From assembly GCA_040758525.1 (NCBI GenBank), contig JBFLVQ010000054.1, positions 1 to 25,891 on the forward strand: a stretch of 25,891 bases of DNA. Direction: 5' to 3'. Origin of the DNA: JBFLVQ01 sp040758525. GTDB taxonomy: Bacteria > Acidobacteriota > Blastocatellia > Chloracidobacteriales > JADJPF01. The notes under the pieces were generated by a model, which did not search any database, was not told where the DNA came from, and saw only the letters and a program-made list of their open reading frames with translations. The position numbers were made by a program, and so were the translations under genes. Below, in pieces: positions 6,610-13,154 of this stretch; the first letter of the stretch is position 1; every line of letters begins with the position of its first letter.

Positions 6610-6708
6610 TTATCCTATCACTGTATTTGATGGCAACCAGGATAGTGATGTTAACAAGGACCATTTAGCAGGGTGGCGCAATTTTACTACTGGGTGATTT
6701 CCTTTAAA

Positions 6709-8115
6709 TTACTCTTTCTGCATGTACATAAAGAGTGTATTGAGTGCCTCAGCAAGTGTTGGATGGGCAAAGATCGCATCGCGAAGAACCGTATAAGGCA
6801 ATTTCCCCATCATAGCTATCTGGAGTTGTGCCATTATCTCGCCTCCTTCTATTCCCAAAATCGTTGCACCTAATATCTGTTTGGTTTTAGCATCGACTAT
6901 CGCTTTTATAAATCCTCTTGACTCATCCATCTCAAGGGCGCGGGCTACCCATGTCATAGGTATTTTGGCAATATGGATCTCTTTATCCTGAGATCGTGCC
7001 TCTCGCTCACTGAGCCCTATTCTCCCAAGCTGTGGATCTATGAAAATAGTAGAAGGAACCATTCGATCAGTGATCGTAGCAGTGCCACCACTTAAAAGAT
7101 TAGTTTCTATAATTCTATAGTCATCATATGAGATATGAGTAAAGGCAGGCCCACCCTTTACATCACCAAGTGCATAAATATTCGACACACTTGTTTCCAA
7201 TCGATCATTAACAGTTATAAAACCACCTTTATCTATCTCAACACCTATAGAAGTGAGATTGAGTTGCTCAGTATTAGGAATTCGACCTGTAGCCACAAGC
7301 AGATGAGAACCGCTAAGTATTTGCTCACCATCAATACTCTTTACAGTAAGAAGTATCTCGCTGTTGTGTTTCTCTACCTTTATCGCACTTCTCTCAAGCA
7401 GTATCTCTAGGCCATCTTCTTGTAGAATCTTTCTTACTTCTTCAGCAACATCCTCATCTTCACGGGAAAGCAATTGTTTTCCGCGATGGACTATTGTTAC
7501 TTGGCTACCAAAGCGATGAAACATCTGCGCAAACTCAAGTCCTATATAGCCCCCTCCAAGCACAATTAAGTGATCAGGGAGAGTATTAAGCTCCATTATC
7601 GAAGTCGAGTCGAGAAAAGGAATCTCATCAAGACCTGAAATAGAAGAATATTGTGGTCTAGCGCCAGTGTTGATAAAAACACGTTTAGCAGTTAAGGTTC
7701 GGATCTTATCATTATTCATCTTAACTTCAACTGAGAAACCATCTACTATTTTGCCAGTAAAACGGGCTTCACCTTTCAGTAGTTCCAGGTTCGCAGTAGA
7801 AGTGAGCAATCTCTCGCCACTGGTGCGAAAGCTATCGACTATAGACTGTTTGCGCTCTCTTATACGAGCCATATCTACTGTTACTGGTCCTGCATTTACA
7901 CCATAATCGAAAGCACGCCGTGCCAAGTAGGCTACTCTTGCACTAGCAACCATAGTCTTTGTTGGAGTGCATCCTCTGTTTACACAAGTACCGCCTACTT
8001 GCTCACGCTCTACAATGGCCGTCTTCCAGCCAGCCTTGGCCATAGCAATAGAAAGAGGTTTCCCGGCCTGTCCTACACCAATGATCAAAGCATCATAATG
8101 AGCTAGCGTTGACAT
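6709..8115 (-). CDS. FAD-dependent NAD(P) disulfide oxidoreductase (mercuric reductase-like)
   Basis: A 468-aa flavoprotein of the class-I pyridine nucleotide-disulfide oxidoreductases. Visible are the FAD-binding GVGQAG (13-18), the redox-active pair in GGTCVNRGCTPTK (C44, C49), the second dinucleotide fold VLGGGYIGLEF near 195, the FAD-contact IYALGDV, and the C-terminal dimer-interface motif AHPTLAEAL with its catalytic His. Length and order are as in MerA catalytic cores and dihydrolipoamide dehydrogenases. There is no N-terminal heavy-metal domain and no C-terminal Cys pair, so mercuric reductase activity is doubtful; no mer genes are nearby. Such stand-alone members are of unknown substrate. 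AGGAGG lies seven bases before the ATG. It is followed by the amidohydrolase relic. Confidence 0.85.
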   Translation of the reverse strand: MSTLAHYDALIIGVGQAGKPLSIAMAKAGWKTAIVEREQVGGTCVNRGCTPTKTMVASARVAYLARRAFDYGVNAGPVTVDMARIRERKQSIVDSFRTSGERLLTSTANLELLKGEARFTGKIVDGFSVEVKMNNDKIRTLTAKRVFINTGARPQYSSISGLDEIPFLDSTSIMELNTLPDHLIVLGGGYIGLEFAQMFHRFGSQVTIVHRGKQLLSREDEDVAEEVRKILQEDGLEILLERSAIKVEKHNSEILLTVKSIDGEQILSGSHLLVATGRIPNTEQLNLTSIGVEIDKGGFITVNDRLETSVSNIYALGDVKGGPAFTHISYDDYRIIETNLLSGGTATITDRMVPSTIFIDPQLGRIGLSEREARSQDKEIHIAKIPMTWVARALEMDESRGFIKAIVDAKTKQILGATILGIEGGEIMAQLQIAMMGKLPYTVLRDAIFAHPTLAEALNTLFMYMQKE

Positions 8116-8255
8116 AGTTGTTCCTCCTATAGAGAGCTTGTCAAGGCAAGACTTAAAGCTAAGTTGGGTTAGAAACTACTTCTTACCTAAAGTAACGATG
8201 GCACGCACTGCTGCATAATGCAAGCTGATAATAAAAAGTGAGGGTTCGACTGTGT

Positions 8256-8379
8256 AAAGTTATATCGAGCAAAATGAAGAGAAAATAGTAGTGTCCGCTG
8301 ATAATCTTTCTGAATACACTAGTAAAGTCGGACATTGGCAAGGCGTGCCGCTCACGAGCAAAGTTATATCGAGAATGAA
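8256..8379 (+). repeat. Pair of direct repeats
   Basis: AAAGTTATATCGAG occurs at 8256-8269 and 8360-8373, 104 bases apart. The match continues as AATGAA after a three-base insertion in the first copy. A short inverted repeat lies between the copies. It could be regulator sites or a footprint of an old insertion. Confidence 0.4.
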
Positions 8380-8435
8380 TATGAATTAGGAGAGGCAGCC
8401 ACTTCTTTTCACAATTACACAGTCATTTAATCAAA

Positions 8436-8457
8436 TCCTGAGGAAAATTCCTCAGGA
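8436..8457. promoter_or_regulatory. Perfect 10-bp-arm palindrome
   Basis: TCCTGAGGAA and its exact complement TTCCTCAGGA are separated by AA. The short spacer suits either a dimeric regulator site or a strong hairpin. A T5 run follows about eight bases later (8465-8469), too far for a standard intrinsic terminator, so an operator is somewhat more likely. Confidence 0.4.
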
Positions 8458-8690
8458 AGCTAAGATTTTTACTCAGTCAGATAATACTCAATAATCCTTA
8501 CCCCCAATTGTTTTAGTACTTGTGATTACCATTAACTATAGATAAATCCATTGTCTTGTATCCTCAAAATGTAAATTTATATCAACCTCCGCTAATAATT
8601 ATTAACCTTTATCTTGCGGCATAAGATTTGCTCTCCCGACTCTCTAGTTAAAATATTTCAACAAACCTTTGATATTCTGATGGGAGCAAA

Positions 8691-9416
8691 ATGAACCTTC
8701 AAGAGCTAAAAAAACTTGTAGAGAATACTGCTGATGCCGCTTTTGCAATTGATAAAGAAGGACTAGTGATAGCTTGGAATAAAGCCTGTCAAGAGTTGGT
8801 TGGGATGGCAAGCGAGAGTGCTTTAGGTCAGATTTGTGGTCAACTCTTACACGGTCAGGACGAATGCGGACAAGTATGTTCCTCTGATTGCCCAATCAAA
8901 CAGGCCATACGTGAACATAGACCAATACGGAATTTTGATCTACAGATCAAAGTAGCAGATCATTTCAAATGGGTAAATGCTTCTGTACTGATTATTGAGA
9001 TGAGCAATTCTTATTCGCTTTATGCACTCTATATTCTTCGCCAGATCGATATGCGCAAGCGATTGGAGATGCTAATGCGAGATTTTATCCAAACCGAGGT
9101 ACAAGTGACAAAAGAAAACCATGCCCCTATGATCGCTGACCTACGAATGTCTGCTGGTCAGGTAAACCTTTCCACGCGCGAACTGGATGTACTCAACCTG
9201 TTGGCTAAAGGGGCTTCTTCAGATAATATCGCCAATGAACTTTATATAAGCCGTACCACTGTTAATAATCATATCCAGCATATCTTACATAAATTGAATG
9301 CACATTCAAGGCTAGAAGCAATACGGCGTGCTGAATTGGCAGGTTTACTCTCATTGAAACCAAAATCAGAGAAGATCAATCGCAAACTTCCTGTGTTGCG
9401 TGTGGTCAATAGTTAA
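8691..9416 (+). CDS. PAS-LuxR one-component regulator with four-Cys cluster
   Basis: A 241-aa protein with an N-terminal PAS domain (about 5-120; DAAFAIDKEGLVIAWNKACQ is the typical opening) and a C-terminal LuxR/NarL-type DNA-binding domain (about 158-220; LSTRELDVLNLLAKG and SRTTVNNHIQHILHKLNAHS). Inside the PAS domain sits C49-x9-C59-x3-C63-x3-C67, with another Cys at 33. Clustered Cys in a PAS domain suggests an Fe-S cluster or redox switch, as known for the NreB sensor kinase; that is inference here. No receiver or kinase domain is present, so sensing and DNA binding are in one chain. GGGAG precedes the ATG by five bases. The gene converges on actF (26-base gap), making it a candidate regulator of the nar-act genes. 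Confidence 0.85.
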   Translation: MNLQELKKLVENTADAAFAIDKEGLVIAWNKACQELVGMASESALGQICGQLLHGQDECGQVCSSDCPIKQAIREHRPIRNFDLQIKVADHFKWVNASVLIIEMSNSYSLYALYILRQIDMRKRLEMLMRDFIQTEVQVTKENHAPMIADLRMSAGQVNLSTRELDVLNLLAKGASSDNIANELYISRTTVNNHIQHILHKLNAHSRLEAIRRAELAGLLSLKPKSEKINRKLPVLRVVNS

Positions 9417-9442
9417 AACTGGATATTAACTGGCTGACCAAT

Positions 9443-10651
9443 CTATCTGCCAGTAGCAAGATTGGAGATTGAGGTCGTTTTATTCTCATGCTTTACTAAA
9501 TGGAGGCTTTCAGCTAGATAAGGATCTCTGGCTGGCAATAATGGCCACTGTGCTAATCTCCGCATAAACAGTAAAAGAAAGATTATAGCAAATACTATTA
9601 ATAAGCCGATTTCGGAATATCCTACTCGCGCAGAAGCTTGATAAGCGGGAAAGATCAATGTGTAGAGATCGGTCCAGTGACCAATTAGAGCAATCACCGA
9701 GGCGGTTGCCAGCCATTGCTTATTCTGCTTAGCACGGCGTGTTAACAGTAGTATAAAAGGGATTAGCCAATTGAGCCCTAGGTTAGCAATAAAGATTGCT
9801 GTCCAGCCAACTGTCGCAGTACGCTTGAAATAGTATACTGTCTCTTCAGGAATATTCGCGTAGTAGATGAGTAGATATTGTGACAGCCAAATATAAGCCC
9901 AGAAGGTAGAAAAACCGAAGAGCAATTTGCCTAAATTGAGCAAGTGTTGATCACTGACAAATGTTAATAATCCCCGTTTGTGCAAGAGAATGGTAAGTAG
10001 TGCGATGGCAGCAATTCCACTCTCTAATAATCCTGCAATACAATAGAACGCATATATCGTACTATAGAACTCCGGTTCAATCGACATTAACCAATCAAAA
10101 GATGCTAATGAGAAAGTTATCGCAAAGACAACCAAGAAAATAGCAGAATATTTCTTAGCCCTTTCTGTATGTAGAAGTGCGCCGTCTTTATCTTGCTCAT
10201 GCGACTCTCGCAATATTAAGTAAGAGAGTATACTCCAGATCAAGAGTATAATAATCATCCTAGCAAAAAAGAATGGGGTATTGAGAAAGGCTGACTTTAA
10301 CTGCAACAGCGGATTGGCAGTAACCACTTCAGCATGTGTCCATTGGTAAACTGTCTTTCGACCCCAATAGAGCATTAGCATTGCTGCACCAGCGAAAGGA
10401 ATATAACTAGCGACTGCTTCTGGTATACGTCGTATTGCTGCTGGCCAGCCAGCATTTGAGATATGATGAATACTGATGAAGACTAATGCACCAAGTGCGA
10501 TTGAGAGGAAGAAGAAGGACGTAAGCAGGAAACCTTGCCAGAAGCGAGCCTCTGAGATCAATTGACCAATGATGATAAAGAGCAGGCCAAGCACAAATAA
10601 TCCATTCCGTACTCTTTTATTCAGTACCTGCATTTGCAATTTCTCAGACAT
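9443..10651 (-). CDS. actF: Alternative complex III membrane subunit ActF
   Basis: A 402-aa integral membrane protein, the last gene of the act set. About ten hydrophobic helices can be traced, starting with VLGLLFIIIGQLIS and ending with the LLIVFAIIFLLLFMRRL helix; SLASFDWLMSIEPEFYSTIY is a characteristic conserved stretch between helices. ActF is a homologue of ActC (NrfD-like fold) in the membrane part of the quinol:cytochrome c oxidoreductase. Identity rests on this motif, on size and on its place after actE. It starts two bases after the actE stop; GAGAAG lies about six bases before the ATG. No cytochrome oxidase genes follow, only a convergent regulator. Confidence 0.88.
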   Translation of the reverse strand: MSEKLQMQVLNKRVRNGLFVLGLLFIIIGQLISEARFWQGFLLTSFFFLSIALGALVFISIHHISNAGWPAAIRRIPEAVASYIPFAGAAMLMLYWGRKTVYQWTHAEVVTANPLLQLKSAFLNTPFFFARMIIILLIWSILSYLILRESHEQDKDGALLHTERAKKYSAIFLVVFAITFSLASFDWLMSIEPEFYSTIYAFYCIAGLLESGIAAIALLTILLHKRGLLTFVSDQHLLNLGKLLFGFSTFWAYIWLSQYLLIYYANIPEETVYYFKRTATVGWTAIFIANLGLNWLIPFILLLTRRAKQNKQWLATASVIALIGHWTDLYTLIFPAYQASARVGYSEIGLLIVFAIIFLLLFMRRLAQWPLLPARDPYLAESLHLVKHENKTTSISNLATGR

Positions 10652-10653
10652 AG

Positions 10654-11220
10654 CTACTTCTCACTCTCTTGTAAGTTGCGAATATAGAGGATAGTTCTCC
10701 AGCGATCGGCAGCCTCTACTTGTCCCGCATGCGCGGGCATTGTATTACGGCCCAAAGTAATTATATGAAACATCTTACCATCCGATATCTGTTTAGATTT
10801 TTCACTCCAGTATGAAGGTGGATTGGGATACTTAGGGATTAATGGACCATCTCCGGCGCCAGTTGCACCATGACAGATCAGACAATAGTTTTTATAGACT
10901 TCCCGACCACGTGCAAGATTTTCTGCCGTCTTCTGCATGGGATTCGCTAACTCACGCCCAGCTCGATCAGCCTCTTCAGGCCCAGGTCCATAGTGAAAAG
11001 GTTGAAAGCCACGTGGGACTGTACCAGCAACTGGCAACTGTTGCGTCATACCATTGGGCAATACCGTATTGGCCGATTGTGAGTGTGCCGCGGGCGAATA
11101 CTGCATCTGGCTAGGGATCTCTAGATTTCTTTTACTGGTATCACGACTCAACCCATAGATAACTCCAACTACAACAAAGGGCAATAATAGAAAGATAATG
11201 AAAGTCGTTATTTTCCTCAT
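10654..11220 (-). CDS. actE: Alternative complex III monohaem cytochrome c ActE
   Basis: A 188-aa c-type cytochrome with one CLICH haem site (C113, C116, H117) and a likely axial Met in GRNTMPAHAGQ (M161). The N-terminus has a basic pair and a hydrophobic segment (4-23), acting as signal or anchor; I see no lipobox Cys, although ActE is lipid-anchored in some lineages. In alternative complex III it is a periplasmic subunit on the electron exit side, passing electrons to soluble cytochrome c. The start overlaps the actD stop by four bases (ATGA, 11217-11220) and AAGGAGAT precedes it. The conserved GREVYKNYCLICHGATGAGDG block is typical of this subunit. Confidence 0.9.
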   Translation of the reverse strand: MRKITTFIIFLLLPFVVVGVIYGLSRDTSKRNLEIPSQMQYSPAAHSQSANTVLPNGMTQQLPVAGTVPRGFQPFHYGPGPEEADRAGRELANPMQKTAENLARGREVYKNYCLICHGATGAGDGPLIPKYPNPPSYWSEKSKQISDGKMFHIITLGRNTMPAHAGQVEAADRWRTILYIRNLQESEK

Positions 11221-11759
11221 GCCATTCTATCTCCTTCAACTACATTGAACGCACTATTGCGATTAAACAGTCGCCGCGCGGCCTCTAGATCAAATCCTCC
11301 ATTCTGTTGCCGCAAGATAAGGACAAAACTATCATCAGTAACACACTCCAGTGCCTGTCGATTGCTAAAAAACCAGAGCTTGCTGGTGATAAATAGGGCT
11401 AGAATTGTGAGCAACCCAGAAAAGAGCACCGTCAGTTCGAAAGCCACTGGAATAAAGAGAGGAAATGAATTGAAAGGCTTGCCGCCAGTTGTTAATGGCC
11501 AGTCGTAAACTGAGGTCCAGATCTGTAATGTCAATCCAAATATGAGACCAAGCGTACCTGCCAGAAAAGCAACCCATGTCAAGCGTGAGGGGCGTATTCC
11601 CATCGCTGCATCTAAACCATGCAGGGGAAAGGGGGTAAACACATCTTCAATCTCAAAATTCTCATTGCGTGCCTCTTTTAGCGCATTAAACAGATCTTCT
11701 TCACGTTTGAAGAATGCCGCTAAATAACGCAGGTTTTCTTTACAATTAGCGCCGCGCAT
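11217..11759 (-). CDS. actD: Alternative complex III subunit ActD
   Basis: A 180-aa protein with a cytoplasmic N-terminal part (about 1-58, containing IEDVFTPFPLHGLDAAMG, the family's DUF3341 signature), two membrane helices (about 61-81 and 103-125) joined by the conserved loop DWPLTTGGKPFNSFP, and a short C-terminal tail. It is a structural membrane subunit of alternative complex III without cofactors. The ATG lies inside the end of actC (14-base overlap) behind AAAGGGGG, and the stop overlaps actE. Size and order fit the canonical ABCDEF arrangement. Confidence 0.9.
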   Translation of the reverse strand: MRGANCKENLRYLAAFFKREEDLFNALKEARNENFEIEDVFTPFPLHGLDAAMGIRPSRLTWVAFLAGTLGLIFGLTLQIWTSVYDWPLTTGGKPFNSFPLFIPVAFELTVLFSGLLTILALFITSKLWFFSNRQALECVTDDSFVLILRQQNGGFDLEAARRLFNRNSAFNVVEGDRMA

Positions 11760-13152
11760 AATTAATTACCCCCTTTACTTCATTGATTGAAATGGCTGGA
11801 AAGACTCTGATAAAGAGTAGAAAGACAGTGAAGAAGAGGCCAAAACTGCCAATAAAGGTCAATATCTCTATGGTGGTAGGAATATACATAGACCAACTGG
11901 AAGGCAGATAATCACGATGCAGAGAAGTCACTACAATAACAAACCGCTCAAACCACATTCCTACATTAACGAGAATGGAGAGCACAAATATTATTGGTAC
12001 TGAGGTGCGCGCGCGCTTGAACCAGAATAACTGCGGAACTAACACATTACAGGTTACCATTGTCCAGAAAGCCCAAGCGTAGTGTCCTAACGCACGATTG
12101 ATAATTACATGTCGTTCAAAGGGATTGCCACTGTACCAACTAATGAAGATCTCGGTAAGGTAGGCAAGCGCTACGATCGAGCCAGTGAGCAGCGTAATCT
12201 TGCACATGTTCTCTAGATGTTGTCCAGTAATATAGCTTTCTAGCCGCATCAATTTGCGCACGATAATCATTAATGTGGTTACCATTGCAAACCCAGAGAA
12301 GACTGCGCCGGCAACAAAGTAGGGTGGAAAGATAGTGGAATGCCAGCCTGGAATTAACGAAGTGGCAAAATCGAAACTAACAATAGTATGTACTGAGATC
12401 ACAAGTGGTGTAGCCAACCCTGCCAGGAGCATATAGAGTGTCTCGTAACGCGACCATAGACGGTTCGAGCCATTCCAACCCAAACTGAGTGCTTTATAAA
12501 ATTTTCTGCTAATAATTGATTTGGCTCGATCGCGTACAGTAGCAAGATCAGGAAGCAGACCTAGATACCAGAAGATTGCCGAGATTGTAAAATAGGTTGA
12601 AATCGCAAAGAAGTCCCATAATAGTGGTGATCGGAAATTGACCCAGAGTGAGCCACGCTCATTGGGATAGGGTAGTATCCAGTAGAAGAGCCAGGGCCGT
12701 CCCATATGTATGATAGGAAAGATTCCTGCGCACATCACAGCAATAAGTGTCATTGCTTCTGCAGATCGATTGATTGAGGTACGCCATTTCTGATTGAACA
12801 GGTATAAGATTGCAGAAATAAAAGTGCCAGCATGCCCAATTCCTATCCAGAATACAAAATTGGTAATATCGAAGGCCCATCCAACAGTCTTATTCAATCC
12901 CCATGTACCGATCCCTGTAGTAACTGTGTAGAGAACTGCTGCTGCTCCTACCAGCATTAAGCAGAAAGATACCAGAAATGCTGCCCACCAACCTGCCCCT
13001 GGTCGCTCTTCTAAGATACGGCAGATCTCTTCCGTTACCTGGCGATAGCTTTTACGCCCTTCAATCAATGGCTCTCTCAAGTTGGAAATGGCTATATGGT
13101 GCTCCGACGCGGTACTTTCAAAATGCTGTAGCTCATTAACCGAGACGGCCAT
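11746..13152 (-). CDS. actC: Alternative complex III NrfD-like membrane subunit ActC
   Basis: A 468-aa polytopic protein of the NrfD/PsrC family with about ten membrane helices. Recognisable stretches are the N-terminal REPLIEGRKSYRQVTEEICR, the quinol-site region FWIGIGHAGTFISAILYLF, FPIIHMGRPWLFYW, and LYMLLAGLATPLVISVHTIV followed by SFDFATSLIPGWHSTIFPPY. ActC is the main quinol-binding membrane subunit, contacting the iron-sulfur domain of ActB. AAGGAGG lies seven bases before the ATG, and only two bases separate it from the actB stop. Length is as in the family. Confidence 0.93.
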   Translation of the reverse strand: MAVSVNELQHFESTASEHHIAISNLREPLIEGRKSYRQVTEEICRILEERPGAGWWAAFLVSFCLMLVGAAAVLYTVTTGIGTWGLNKTVGWAFDITNFVFWIGIGHAGTFISAILYLFNQKWRTSINRSAEAMTLIAVMCAGIFPIIHMGRPWLFYWILPYPNERGSLWVNFRSPLLWDFFAISTYFTISAIFWYLGLLPDLATVRDRAKSIISRKFYKALSLGWNGSNRLWSRYETLYMLLAGLATPLVISVHTIVSFDFATSLIPGWHSTIFPPYFVAGAVFSGFAMVTTLMIIVRKLMRLESYITGQHLENMCKITLLTGSIVALAYLTEIFISWYSGNPFERHVIINRALGHYAWAFWTMVTCNVLVPQLFWFKRARTSVPIIFVLSILVNVGMWFERFVIVVTSLHRDYLPSSWSMYIPTTIEILTFIGSFGLFFTVFLLFIRVFPAISINEVKGVINYARR

Positions 13153-13154
13153 AA

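Larger units (their letters stand above)
8116..8690. other. 575-base gene-free stretch between divergent genes
   Basis: No credible ORF. It should hold the promoters for the flavoprotein (leftward) and the PAS-LuxR regulator (rightward). It contains an imperfect direct repeat, a 10-bp-arm palindrome and a short inverted repeat TGTCCG/CGGACA (8292-8297, 8329-8334). A possible -10, TAAAAT at 8649-8654, precedes the regulator gene. Confidence 0.6.

Noticed and set aside
6281..6697. 138-aa plus-strand ORF opposite the amidohydrolase remnant
   Set aside because: The minus strand carries clear amidohydrolase motifs; the plus-strand frame has low-complexity Ser/Pro composition and no ribosome binding site.
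6709..8115. Mercuric reductase (merA) of a mercury-resistance operon
   Set aside because: No merR, merT or merP is present, and both the heavy-metal-associated domain and the C-terminal Cys pair are missing.
9417..9442. Terminator between the convergent PAS-LuxR and actF genes
   Set aside because: The 26-base gap has only a weak CTGGC/GCCAG pairing reaching into actF and no T-tract.
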